A stretch of 20,625 nucleotides of DNA, taken from Priapulus caudatus (lineage: Eukaryota; Priapulida; Priapulimorpha; Priapulimorphida; Priapulidae). Shown here piece by piece: positions 1 through 8,810 of the stretch (its first letter is position 1; each line of letters opens with the position of its first letter). The stretch covers positions 138,173-158,797 of the forward strand of contig NW_014577111.1 in the NCBI RefSeq assembly GCF_000485595.1. The letters are read 5' to 3'. Made by a program: the position numbers and the translations under genes. The notes beneath the pieces were generated by a model. The model was not told the DNA's origin. It did no database searches and worked only from the letters and a program-made list of their open reading frames with translations.

Positions 1-207
1 TGTATGTACGTGGTAATGTATGTATGTACGTGGTATTGTATGTATGTACGTGGTAATGTATGTACGTGGTAATGTATGTATGTACTTGGAATTGTATGTA
101 TGTACGTGGTAATGTATGTATGTACGTGGTATTGTATGTATGCACGTGGTAATGTATGTAATGGTAATGTATTTAATGTAATGTATGTATGGACTAGGTA
201 ATGTATG
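1..207. repeat. 20-bp minisatellite (TGTATGTACGTGGTAATGTA)
   Basis: About nine imperfect copies of a 20-bp unit run from the window edge. Units alternate between TGGTAATGTA and TGGTATTGTA endings, and some are shortened to 16 bp by losing one TGTA. The array decays after about 160 into shorter ATGGTAATGTA pieces. It probably continues to the left of the window. No coding role is seen. Confidence 0.9.
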
Positions 208-369
208 TGTCTTGGGTATAACTAATTATGACGGGTGAACCACCGATGTCCGCAGGCATCATAGCTAGATCTAAAACACAAGATCCTACCATCTATAATG
301 TCGACAATTAAAAGTAATCGATGATGAAGTAAGTACAGTAGTATCTATCTATGTACATATAGATAATTT

Positions 370-408
370 CAAGAGTGCATAATAGAGATCTATAGATATG
401 CACTCTTG
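370..408. mobile_element. micro-palindrome insertion 1 (39 bp, 7-bp TSD)
   Basis: The element starts CAAGAGTGCATA and ends TATGCACTCTTG, giving 12 perfectly paired bases and a 15-bp centre that can pair further with a bulge. It is flanked by an exact 7-bp direct repeat, ATAATTT, at 363-369 and 409-415, as expected for a target-site duplication. It belongs to the same family as the copies at 1046, 6128, 8001, 8811, 13321 and 17922. It is far too short to encode anything, so any movement must be driven in trans. Superfamily is unknown. Confidence 0.8.
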
Positions 409-415
409 ATAATTT

Positions 416-1038
416 TAACCTGTAACAAATACGCCTTATCGCGGGGAATTTTGCGTTTTTCAGGGGCTGTATTGATTTTTCCCGTCGTTATTATTAGAGA
501 AGATGTAGGTAATAGATTGTGTCTCGCTCGTGAAAAGCGAGTTGCTGTATAGACGCGTGACAAAGCTCTGCTTTGACAAAGCCGATCGAAAAAGAAGCCA
601 CTTCTATATTATCACACTGATACTTTCATCTGCAAACTATTGTTTGCATGTGTTTAATCTTATTTGACGTACCGCTAGTTGCAGGAACACGGTATGGGAA
701 CCATTCCATTCATATTTTTGATTCAAGTTGAAGTGAATTCTATACAATTAATAACCAGCGGATTAAAGAACATTATAAGAAATATTAGAAAGAAATTTCT
801 CATTTCCTTCTTCCTTCATTTCTATTGACAGGATTATATTACTTATTAGTAAGCTTAGGAAAAGAAACCGAAAGAACAGGCAAATTTGTGTAGCGGTGCG
901 CAATTTTTATCTGACACGTAGTGCCATCTGTTGGGTGAATCCGCAGTAAGATAATGTATGCAGGACTAAGGCAATTTTCGTTTTTTTCCACTGTAGGTGG
1001 CAGCACATGTATAGATCTGTAATTCCCACTGAGATAAC
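416..1038. other. unique-looking AT-rich DNA, no gene seen
   Basis: I see no ORF, splice-bounded exon or tandem repeat that I can support here. The only notable signals are two CTCF-like cores near the right end, listed separately. Confidence 0.5.
920..1006. promoter_or_regulatory. pair of oppositely oriented CTCF-like motifs
   Basis: AGTGCCATCTGTTGG at 920-934 matches the reverse form of the CTCF core (RGYGCCMYCTRSTGG) at 14 of 15 positions. Sixty bases on, CCACTGTAGGTGGCAGC at 988-1004 holds a forward core, GTAGGTGGCA, with an imperfect upstream CCA spacing. The core is well known in bilaterians. Function here is inferred from the motif alone. Confidence 0.35.
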
Positions 1039-1045
1039 ATAATAT

Positions 1046-1087
1046 CAGGAGTAAGATAATATAGGAGCCTATATTATCTTACTCTTG
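1046..1087. mobile_element. micro-palindrome insertion 2 (42 bp, 7-bp TSD)
   Basis: The element is two 20-base arms around a 2-base AG centre. The left arm starts CAGGAGTAAGATAATATAGG and the right arm ends CTTACTCTTG. Nineteen of 20 positions pair; the mismatch is at position 3 (G on the left against A-type on the right). Exact 7-bp direct repeats ATAATAT lie at 1039-1045 and 1088-1094. It is nearly all stem, so cruciform extrusion should be easy. Family membership comes from the CARRAGTNN...ATAATA arm. Confidence 0.8.
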
Positions 1088-1094
1088 ATAATAT

Positions 1095-1433
1095 GACATA
1101 AAAAGATAAGCATGGTTTCATAGTTGCATCCTTTAGCTTCATGTTTTAGACTTAACAAAATTGAGCGGTGACTTAATTTTATTTAGCAGTGATCACCTGT
1201 GTTTCAAATTGTCTTCTTGCTCGCAGATAACGATATAATGACTATATATATATAGGCTAGGCTCCAACATGTCTACGTATACTCAGTGCGCCAGTGTTCC
1301 TAGTGCTGACGATACATATCTACACATAAGTATAATAAGTATATATACAACCTGATAAGTGTGTGACTGACTGGTAATATCAGGGTGAAAATAACATATG
1401 TGCGTGCATTGTTTTATTTTATCGTGACTGCAG
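1095..1433. other. AT-rich DNA, no gene seen
   Basis: Mostly AT-rich sequence with a short TATATATATA run near 1242. Its right end (about 1400-1433) is pyrimidine-rich and ends in CAG, which could serve as the acceptor of the exon candidate that follows. Confidence 0.4.
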
Positions 1434-1705
1434 TAAGAGATCTAGAAGAACATCAGGGTGAAGGCCGTCGTAAAAACGTAATTATAAGACATGAAGTTAG
1501 CTTTACTTACGATTCGCTGGTGAGGGAAGAATTGCGTGAATTCGACTTTGGCGACAGATCGAAATCGCTGTCCGACCGGTAGAGGAAGGATTCCCGACGC
1601 GTCGGTGGGAAGTTAGACAGAACCAATCCGGACCCGGGGCTGGATCCATCCAGGGGACTCCTGCCTGGCGATGCGCCATTCTCAACGTCAAAACTGAAAC
1701 AGCAG
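1434..1705 (+). pseudogene. exon-like island, possibly frameshifted; product unknown
   Basis: This stretch is richer in GC than its surroundings and is bounded by a good acceptor (T-rich tract then GACTGCAG, ending 1433) and a strong donor (GCAG|GTTAGT, GT at 1706-1707). No single frame spans it. One frame is open to a TAG at 1580-1582 and reads charged sequence such as LEEHQGEGRRKN and [18 protein letters not shown] second frame opens at 1536 and stays open to the donor, with [19 protein letters not shown]. The two overlap by about 45 bases, which fits a frameshift in a decayed exon or two alternative readings. I recognise no family. It could also be chance in a GC-rich patch. Confidence 0.25.
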
Positions 1706-2879
1706 GTTAGTGCAAAGTTATTAAATGTGAACAGATGCCAAATAATTATCATCAACTTATTAAACATGAACAGGCATTAAGTATGATCTGGTATCAAATC
1801 ATTATCATCACGCAAATCACATTATAGATAGCAACTGTTTATAATTATACAATGAACACATTCGGACTAAATTGAACTAATCGAATGCAAATAATGGTAC
1901 ACGCAACATAAACTCTCAAAAGGTTTGAGAGAGATCAAGAGTCAAACGAATATAGTTTTCACGTGAATCACTGCTTCCACAGTAAATATCAATACCGACC
2001 GGTAGATGGCATGCACATAGTATCATAGTATTACACTCATCGTAACCTGAGAATGATTGTACACACTGATTGTACTCCGCTGTACGATCACGTTATAAAC
2101 AGCCTGCCGCTATTCTAATTATGATTTTTGTTTTGCTAAAACCCTTAAGCGCCAAATCAAGCCAATCTTTTCAAACTTTGCAGTGCGTTCTCCGCATTCA
2201 ATCAGCTTGCGATCAGAGCCACGACTGAATCACAATTCTGCACGTCAAATCTGAGTCAGACGTCATGCAGCGAGATTAATTGCAGTTGCCTACGTCTAAG
2301 AACTTTTGGGAACAATCAAGTGAACACTGACTGTTTATTGGTTAATAAAATCACTCGTTTATTTTTTATTAAAATCACCTTCACTTCACGAGAAGAAGTC
2401 GTGAACACCAATTACACGTTTTCCGCATATTAAAGCGACGTGCCAAGAATGTAAAATGCGCGATATAACGGCGTATGATTAAATTGCAACGCGAATGAAA
2501 CGGACACATGTAGGACGGATGTATTTTCGTTTACGTGACGTTTATGGAACATAAATATCATCTTGATAAGGAAACATCGATTCACCACACGCTGCGCTCA
2601 GTCAGGGACTTTAGAATCGTACTAGATAGAGTTACCGAGACCTTTCCTTGACCGGATTTTATTATCCACACGATATATCAAACGTAACATCGACGAAAGT
2701 AAACGCAACAGTTGCCGCCTTGCCGCACTCATTCGTCTTGCTTTGCTTACACGCCCCTCTCTTTGTTGTTTGCATATAGACATTCATATATCAAAAAGAA
2801 AGCGCTTGCAACGCACGCGCCGTGGGCGCTCTGTTGTTATACTGCCTTATCGAATAACCTCCAACAAACGCGGGCATAC
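1706..2879. other. unique-looking DNA, no gene seen
   Basis: No supported gene or tandem array. One CTCF-like half, GTAGATGGCATG, lies at 2002-2013. CTCAAAAGGTTTGAG at 1915-1929 is a short hairpin. Open frames near 2700-2930 are short, unbounded by splice signals and run into the MITE that follows. Confidence 0.45.
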
Positions 2880-2884
2880 ATTAT

Positions 2885-3396
2885 CAGGAGCGGATCCAGG
2901 GCTGAAGCTAGACAGTATTTTTCAAGATTTTAGGGGCACATCCCCCAAAAAGGGCACACCACCCCCCCAGTGGGCGCCGTAAGGCGCGGACGCACATGGC
3001 GGGGGGTCTGGGGGACCTCCCCGAGGAAATTTCAAATTTTCAAGGGTCCCTGGGCACAAAATTTGAGCACACATTTCAAGCAAGTCATAGTCAAGCAGCA
3101 ATAGCTAAAAACCATATGGAATTTTATTTCTGCTTCATTTTGTCTGCGCTTGCATACCAGCAATTAATGCAGAATGATTCAAGCACTCCCCTTCTTTTTC
3201 AGATATGAAAGCTAGTTTTGTTACCATGTAAAATTTTGATTCTCTTCAAGGAATCAGAAGAAAAAGAAAACAAATAAAGAATATAGCCAAATTCCATCAA
3301 TTTGTTTCTGTATATTTTAGCGCAAAATTTCGAAGGGCACTTTGAAATCTAGACCGTATTTCCCAATACGGCAAATACGGTCTGAATCCGCCCCTG
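2885..3396. mobile_element. hAT-like MITE (512 bp), TIR CAGGRGCGGATYCAG
   Basis: The left end reads CAGGAGCGGATCCAGG and the right end is the reverse complement of CAGGGGCGGATTCAGA, so 13 of the first 15 positions match. A 5-bp direct repeat ATTAT flanks it (2880-2884 and 3397-3401). If the ends are taken as TCAG/CTGA the duplication could instead be TTA, which would suggest PIF/Harbinger. The CAGGGGCGGATCCAG end and a 5-bp duplication fit hAT5-type elements best; this is from family knowledge. No transposase is encoded. Next to the right end, AGACCGTATTT at 3351 pairs with AAATACGGTCT to form a subterminal hairpin. Confidence 0.65.
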
Positions 3397-3401
3397 ATTA
3401 T

Positions 3402-3727
3402 AGCGCTGCAGTGCTTTCCTTAGCGGTAGAGGGAGAGAGTGTGGGATAGAGGATTGTGACTGTGATATATATTCACCCTAGCTCCCACATCCATGCATGG
3501 TTGATGCATGCAGGCGCGGGGATAGGGAAGGGTTGGAAGGGGAGCGAGAGGAGAGGGTAGACATTATCGGTAACCATGAACAAGAGCCGCAGAGCGACTG
3601 GGCTCATCTGAGGTCTGCTTCTACGGTTATAAACGTGACATTTAAGTCATGCGTAGTGACACCTTTGTTAGGCGCAGATATGCAGATACGCAGTTGCGTA
3701 CACATCATTTCAGCAAACATTTATTGC
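3402..3727. other. no gene seen; purine-rich to the right
   Basis: The sequence shifts from mixed composition to a GA-rich stretch (GGGAAGGGTTGGAAGGGG near 3523). An open frame from 3497 runs straight into the GA microsatellite, so it is treated as chance. Confidence 0.45.
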
Positions 3728-3838
3728 AGAGAGAGAGAGAGCGAGAGAGAGGAAGAGAGAGAGAGGGGGGTGAAAGAGAAAACGAGAGAGAGAGAGAGAG
3801 AGAGAGAGTGCGGGCGAGAGGAGAGAGATGGAGAGAGT
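3728..3838. repeat. (GA)n microsatellite, interrupted
   Basis: Interrupted GA dinucleotides, with the longest pure stretch near 3784-3809. The arginine/glutamate open frames across it are simple-repeat translations. Confidence 0.9.
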
Positions 3839-4000
3839 CAGTCAGACTAAATTGTTTATAAACAAATAACACCCACGCGGCGCGCTACTGTATCAGTTAC
3901 GTTATCGATTGAAATGTACATTCCGATTTCGCCGCGCGGCGTCCAAACTTTCGACGAAGATGGCCGGCAGAGATAAGGCAGACGCACGTATAATGTACAG

Positions 4001-4169
4001 ATTTCTTCAATCTCGTGGAGGATCAACACATTTCGACTGACAGTCAACCATCGGGCTCTGCAGCGTCCACAAGCCAGCATGCTCCACCATATCCCGACAT
4101 TGCACACTACTGTAACGTCGACGGAGATAGCCATGCCAAGGACAGTACAAAACTGGCAAGTTTTCATTG
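4001..4169 (+). CDS. candidate internal exon, product unknown
   Basis: A 169-bp stretch sits between an AG (GTACAG, ending 4000) and a good donor (CATTG|GTAGGT, GT at 4170). One frame is open throughout and has coding-like composition: FFNLVEDQHISTDSQPSGSA, then polar sequence ending STKLASFH. The upstream tract is a poor polypyrimidine tract, which weakens the call. The 155-residue open frame on the opposite strand over the same DNA has no recognisable domain. A TISU-like GAAGATGGCCGGC (ATG at 3960) precedes it, but that ATG frame stops after 26 codons. This may be a decayed exon or chance. Confidence 0.2.
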
Positions 4170-4518
4170 GTAGGTTTGACGATTCATTTATGCAATTACT
4201 TATCTCAAGATTGGTTAAACTGAAGTTAAGAAAGTAATTATTTCTGCACTTTTGAGCGCAATATACATTTGACCTATCCTGCCGGGACATTCTTCTCACT
4301 CTGTTCCGATAGATGGCGTGCATACTGACTAGGTGCAGGGATTAGATAATCCGAACTAGTTGCTATCTCCGTTTAGCCCATGCTGTGATAGGCGTGTACA
4401 GTAGTACGCTCGCCTAACCTGTATGATACAGGCGGTTCCGGTTTCACTTCACTACACTAACCGCCTGTACCCCTCAATGCTTCTTCAGCCCGCTTTGCGA
4501 ACGAAGAAATCATCGCGC
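4170..4518. other. no gene seen; one short inverted repeat
   Basis: TACAGGCGGTT at about 4428 and AACCGCCTGTA at about 4460 form an 11-bp inverted repeat with a 21-bp loop and no flanking direct repeat. AGATGGCGTG at 4311 is a CTCF/YY1-like core. Confidence 0.4.
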
Positions 4519-4610
4519 CCAATCAGAGAGCTGTAACAGGCCGATCAGCCAATCAGCGAGCAGGCTTTTGCCTGACGTCATTTCTCAAGTTATTCAAGTT
4601 GAATTTATAA
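4519..4610 (+). promoter_or_regulatory. promoter-like cluster: two CCAAT boxes, CRE, TATA-like box
   Basis: Two identical CCAATCAG boxes (4519-4526 and 4549-4556, 30 bp apart) precede a perfect palindromic CRE, TGACGTCA, at 4573-4580. TTTATAA lies at about 4603. The order and spacing resemble a CREB/NF-Y-type promoter firing rightward, with a start expected near 4635. NF-Y binds CCAAT and CREB/ATF binds the CRE; both are general metazoan knowledge. No clear first exon follows, so the target gene is unknown. Confidence 0.4.
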
Positions 4611-4857
4611 CTGCAATTAGTGCACGCTTCTGCCAAAGCCATTAACTAGATTGTTTCCATTCATCAGGTATTCGCCTGGTACGAAGTTTTGCCGTATTTA
4701 CTTCTGTACGCTCGATTGCTCGCCGCTAATCAGATTCCCCGCCATAACAACCGGTTGATCAATAACGAGGCTTGCGAACCGCCAGGGTTGAGCTCGCGTA
4801 CAGGTGGTTATATAGTGTAGCGAAGTGGAACATAAAGCGTGTATCATACAGGTTCAT

Positions 4858-4898
4858 GCTCGCCCGAAACTGGACGCTCCTAAGTGCGCATGCGCGCA
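4858..4898. repeat. left arm of a 41-bp perfect inverted repeat (partner 6261-6301)
   Basis: GCTCGCCCGAAACTGGACGC... at 4858-4898 is the exact reverse complement of 6261-6301, about 1.36 kb away, with weaker matching (CTCTTGTTT) beyond. The arm contains the perfect NRF1-type palindrome GCGCATGCGC at 4886-4895. The enclosed DNA holds a telomere-block element and an AT-rich satellite. It may be a composite transposon or an inverted duplication of a CpG-rich promoter fragment. Confidence 0.7.
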
Positions 4899-5130
4899 TG
4901 CTCTCTTGTTTTTCTCTTGTTTTTTTTTGTTTGAATTTTGTTTTGCAGGGTCGTAGGAAATAGTAGCCATGCTCTTTTGTTTTCTTTTTGTTTTGCCTTG
5001 TAACCTGACACACATAACACAGTCTTACTAACTTACTACATTGCAAATTGTTTCAATCAAATGTTTCCATGAGTGACCGGGTTGGCCGCCATGATTGTTT
5101 ATTGCGACCGTTTTCGATGGTTGAGGTTAT

Positions 5131-5421
5131 ATCACACCCCTCACAGCAGGTCCTATCCCAGAAACCCCCGCAGCCTACGCCCTACTCCCTAACCCTAACC
5201 CTAACCCTAACCCTAACCCTAATTAAATTTAATTAACACTAATAAATGTAATTAAATTTTAAAAAAACCACCTTCAGACGTAAGGTTCGCCGCCTTACCA
5301 GCTCGGCTATTCATCGATATTGTAATTATACATTATGGATGTGCCATGCATACATGGATGTGCGTGCATGTGATTGGTCGGTGCGGTGGTTTCTGGGATA
5401 GGCTGCTGTGAGGGGTGTGAT
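5131..5421. mobile_element. inverted-repeat element enclosing a telomeric block (A)
   Basis: The left arm, 5131-5172, starts ATCACACCCCTCACAGCAG and pairs with 5382-5421, which ends CTGCTGTGAGGGGTGTGAT. About 38 of 41 positions match. The 290-bp unit contains six CCCTAA copies followed by a TAATTAAATTTAATTAA-type AT-rich spacer. No target duplication is evident beyond the palindromic ends, so the exact termini are uncertain. The related end sequence GGGGTGTGATATTAC recurs at 5816-5830. Confidence 0.65.
5187..5222. repeat. interstitial telomeric repeat (CCCTAA)6
   Basis: Six perfect CCCTAA units. TTAGGG is the ancestral metazoan telomere repeat. It lies inside an inverted-repeat element rather than in bare flanking DNA. 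Confidence 0.95.
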
Positions 5422-5825
5422 CAAACTGCATGCAGTGCCCCTTCGCTCACTCAGGATACCACTGCCACAATGCTAGCACTATTTTTAAAGTGAGCGGAGC
5501 TCGGCGGAAATCGTAAACAGAATGGAATACAATCGAATGGAGATTCGTAAACAGCGTATGATTTGAACAAGGTAAATGGGCGCACAATCCGCGTACTATT
5601 TCGTATCACTATTTTATCAATTATTTTATGAAATAACGGTCGGATTTTTAATATCTTTGCAACTTTTATTAGTCCAAATCTTATTACATAGAATACGAGT
5701 AACGTGCCTGCTGTAAAACTTGTAGTTAAAAAGGCGTTACAAATTGTAACCGAAATCTAATTTTGGCAGTGGTAGATTTAGCCCATGAGCGAGAGCGCCA
5801 TCTGTCGTGGAGTTTGGGGTGTGAT
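5422..5825. other. no gene seen; one CTCF-like site
   Basis: Unique-looking DNA. AGCGCCATCTGTCGTGG at 5794-5810 is a good CTCF-like core. The rest shows no repeat or coding signal that I can support. Confidence 0.4.
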
Positions 5826-6120
5826 ATTACCATAGATATCATATAACAACCTGTATCATAATCATATGATCGTATAACACATAATCACATATATCATATA
5901 TCATAATCATTATATAATCATATAATATTAATAATGATATCATATAATCATATAATATATGATAATGATATCATTATCATATATAATCACATATAACACA
6001 TAATAACATATAATCACATAATCACATAATCACATAATCGTATTATAATCATTATGTTATCATTATGTTGATCATAGATCATACGCATAGATCATAGATG
6101 TTGTTATATGATATCAATGG
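5826..6120. repeat. AT-rich cryptic satellite (ATCATATA/ATAATCAC)
   Basis: Variable reiterations of ATCATATA, ATAATCAT and CACATAAT fill almost 300 bp with no fixed period. GATATTAC occurs at both edges (5823 and 6120), the right copy being the target duplication of the palindromic insertion that follows. Confidence 0.7.
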
Positions 6121-6127
6121 ATATTAC

Positions 6128-6173
6128 CAAGAGTAGATAATAACACATTATTATGTGTTATTATCTACTCTTG
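6128..6173. mobile_element. micro-palindrome insertion 3 (46 bp, 7-bp TSD)
   Basis: A 21-base arm (CAAGAGTAGATAATAACACA plus T), a TATT centre and the perfect reverse complement. The 7-bp direct repeat ATATTAC lies at 6121-6127 and 6174-6180. The arm shares CAAGAGTAGATAATA with the family and then diverges to ACACAT, yet both halves still pair without a mismatch. Confidence 0.85.
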
Positions 6174-6220
6174 ATATTACCCTAACCGTTTTCGATGGGA
6201 GAGATGCGCAGATGACTACT

Positions 6221-6301
6221 GCGCATGCTGCGCATGCGCCCTTGCAAAACAAGAGGCGCCTGCGCGCATGCGCACTTAGGAGCGTCCAGTTTCGGGCGAG
6301 C
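6221..6301. promoter_or_regulatory. NRF1-type palindrome cluster and right arm of the 41-bp inverted repeat
   Basis: GCGCATGCGC occurs at 6230-6239 and 6264-6273, with a partial GCGCATGC at 6221. Position 6261-6301 is the reverse complement of 4858-4898. Palindromic GCGCATGCGC is the NRF1 consensus and typically marks CpG promoters in animals. The CGTTTTCGATGG motif just upstream (6187) also occurs at 5108 in the same orientation. The role here is inferred. Confidence 0.4.
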
Positions 6302-6779
6302 GTCCAAATACTACGGTACAGGCTATCAGAATAATGATACTGTTGATTTATATGCTCTGCTATCAGCCACCCACCTGCGAGGTAGGCATATTTATAGTTG
6401 GCCTTAATCAAAAACAGACGTTTGCGTAAGTGCTATTGACATTGTATTCCTAACGTATAGAATCTCCAGAGAATGAAGTTCATATATGATTTAAGGCGCG
6501 TAAACGTTGTTCAAGTAAGTTTTGCATGCAGAATTTCACTGTGAAATTTAAGTCTTCCACGATCACACAATTACTATCAAACACAGTTCAGTCCTTTGTT
6601 AACAGTCAACAAATCCATGTTTAACCCTCCTCTTGAGGGTCAAAAGGTTATCAGACACTTACTCTTCGCACGTCAGTGGAAAGCACATTTCATGGTTCTT
6701 TCAATAAAGTGATAAAAATGGTAGGTCAGCTCTGAAACAAAAAAGTTTTTCACTCTGTCCATTAGGCCATGTCCTCAGA
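6302..6779. other. no gene seen
   Basis: Unique-looking sequence. A short self-complementary run, CCTCTTGAGG at about 6630, is the only local structure noted. Confidence 0.4.
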
Positions 6780-7199
6780 AAATGCCTGATATCTGACCTT
6801 TCCCTCACTGCCCTTTAACCTGTGACCTCAAATTTCGCACTGGTGATGGGTTTCCTGCCCTTCACACTATACACCGAATATTAAGAGCAAGGTATTTATA
6901 TGGTCAAGCCGTTTAGATTTGTGCCGCAATTCCGTATTTCCTCCTATACCTTAAGTTAAGGGGGAAATATTCCCCCTCCGTTGACACATCTTGACTGTTG
7001 ACCCTTGACCCCTCAAATTGGTCATCCCGAGTCCTTTTCACGATCCCCCCCCCGACGTCCCGAATATCGTAACCGTACGTCGAGCGGTTAAGATTTGTGC
7101 CCAACTGTTGATGAACGGACGCACGGACGCACGGACGCCCGGACGCACGCTCATGCGATTCTACAAGCTGCATCTGACTTCGACAGATGAGCTAAAAAT
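6780..7199 (+). repeat. probable interspersed repeat with 3' hairpin and A tail
   Basis: The region has features of a SINE or non-LTR 3' end: clusters of TGACC-type pentamers (TGACCTTT, TGTGACCTC, TTGACCCTTGACCCC), a short tandem (GGACGCAC)n at 7116-7150, and a terminal hairpin, AGCTGCATCTG / CAGATGAGCT (7166-7193), followed by AAAAA. The hairpin-plus-A tail is typical of LINE-mobilised elements. No A/B boxes or reverse transcriptase frame are visible. The left boundary is uncertain. Confidence 0.35.
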
Positions 7200-7862
7200 G
7201 CATACTAGGCTCATTGATTATGCAATGTTGACGAATGCTAGAGTAACTGGCACCTTGTGTAGTTAATAAGTACATAACCTTATAGCCAAACGCGTATTAG
7301 TTTGTCCAATATCACTGCTGGTTACACTACAAACAAGACTTGAAATCGGTTGTTGATATGTATCAACGTATCATTTACATGCCGTAAATGTCATCCAGGA
7401 GTCAAGCGATGACGTAAACATTTGTGCGGCCCGTATGTTTTGGACGCCAGATGAAATGGAGGTGTCAGCGGTGTAACCACGGCCATGGACTAAACATGAA
7501 AATGGAGTAAAACACACGTACTAATCACGGACGCACGTGGACAGCCCTGACAAAAAGTTATTTATCACGAGCGTACATGTTTACGAAATCACTGATGATA
7601 GCATTGCGTACGGCCGAGCATGCGTGCGAAAATGTCCTGTGCACTATAAATCTGTATCACACCCGCTTCGCCGGCAGCGGTTTGAAACTGTAAACAACTG
7701 ATTTTTGGACTGCGAATTTTAATTAGACATTTCTTAGTAACCAGCAGTGATGTTGGCCAAACTAATACGCGTTTGGATGTAAAGTTATGTACTTATTAAC
7801 TACACAAGGTGCCAGTTACTCTAGCATTCGTCAACATTGCATAATCAATGGACCTAGTATGC
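7200..7862. mobile_element. long-TIR element (arms about 125 bp)
   Basis: The left arm (7200-7325, starting GCATACTAGG) is the reverse complement of 7738-7862 (ending CCTAGTATGC) at roughly 93% identity with no large gap. The spacer of about 410 bp has no transposase and no long ORF. Weak pairing continues a few bases outward (GCTAAAAAT against a GCTTAAAG-type partner), so the ends and any target duplication are unclear. It fits a foldback or long-TIR MITE. The left arm abuts the A tail of the preceding repeat. Confidence 0.75.
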
Positions 7863-8000
7863 CTTTAAGCCGATACGATGCTTACGTCACGCCTTTGCCG
7901 TTATACGTCACGCCATTCACATCTCTGTGCAGGTGGTCGCCACGCAGCACTTGCCGACACAGATTGCAATGTATACAGAAATAACGTGCACGTATAATGT

Positions 8001-8072
8001 CAAGAGTACATAATAGAGACGCGATGGGACGCGATGACATAATCGAGACGAGATCACTATTATGTACTCTTG
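8001..8072. mobile_element. micro-palindrome insertion 4 (72 bp, 7-bp TSD)
   Basis: Sixteen-base arms, CAAGAGTACATAATAG and CTATTATGTACTCTTG, pair perfectly. A 40-bp unpaired centre contains a 9-bp direct repeat, GACGCGATG. Direct repeats ATAATGT lie at 7994-8000 and 8073-8079. The centre is unrelated to those of the other copies, showing that only the outer arm and the duplication are shared. Confidence 0.85.
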
Positions 8073-8141
8073 ATAATGTGTATAATATCGTTTATAAATA
8101 GCAGGCATATGTAGACGCGAGCATACGTAGGCAGCAATTAA

Positions 8142-8219
8142 CCATAGAAATACTATAGATAGACTAGGATCTAGGAACTATAGGACTAGATAGATAGGTT
8201 ATCTATATTATTTCTATGG
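8142..8219. repeat. 78-bp hairpin with CCATAGAAATA ends
   Basis: CCATAGAAATACTATAGATA at the left pairs with TATCTATATTATTTCTATGG at the right over about 19 bases with one mismatch. The flanks share GGCAGCAA (8130-8137 and 8218-8225), but the repeat is offset by TTAAC on the left, so it is not a clean target duplication. It differs from the CARRAGT family. It may be a second small hairpin family. Confidence 0.5.
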
Positions 8220-8269
8220 CAGCAACAATAGCCATGCAGCGACAACGATTTGTCACTGGCTATATATAG

Positions 8270-8335
8270 CACACACGCACGCACGCACATACATACGTAC
8301 ACACTCGCGCACGCACGCACGCAAGCACGAACGCA
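8270..8335. repeat. (CGCA)n/(CATA)n microsatellite
   Basis: Interrupted ACGC and ACAT tetramers. No other signal. Confidence 0.85.
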
Positions 8336-8365
8336 CTGTTTACGCTACTCTTTGTCAGTATCAGA

Positions 8366-8398
8366 TAGATAGATAGATAGATGGGAAGGGGGAGAGAA

Positions 8399-8431
<33 letters not shown>

Positions 8432-8719
8432 GATAGATAGATGGAGAGAGTGAAAGACAGAGATAGATAGATAGGTAGATATAGATAGATAGAGAGAGAG
8501 AGAGAGCGAGAGAGAGAGAGAGAGATAGAGAGAGAGATGAGAAGAGAGAGTGAGAGGAGCATGACCAGCTGAGACGAGAGAGATAGAATAGCATAAGTAG
8601 AATATAGAGTAGATAGAATAACTGAAGAGACGAGGAGAAGAAGAGAAGAGAGGAGAGAGAGAAGAGAGAGCGAGAGAAAGAGAGAAAGACGAAGGAGAGA
8701 GAGAGAGAGGGCGAGAGCG

Positions 8720-8767
<48 letters not shown>
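8366..8767. repeat. compound (GATA)n-(GA)n microsatellite
   Basis: GATA tetramers (mainly 8366-8485) grade into (GA)n with interruptions, ending in a long pure GA tract near 8725-8767. The serine/leucine-rich minus-strand frames here are repeat translations, not genes. Confidence 0.95.
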
Positions 8768-8769
<2 letters not shown>

Positions 8770-8810
8770 AACACGAAATTGTTTTTTAATTGACTCACGG
8801 TTGATATTAT

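Noticed and set aside
3960-4040. TISU-type start (GAAGATGGCCGGC) of a gene
   Set aside because: The frame ends after 26 codons and no convincing donor lies before the stop.
3856-4323. 155-residue minus-strand frame
   Set aside because: No recognisable domain, and the opposite strand has a more plausible splice-bounded frame.
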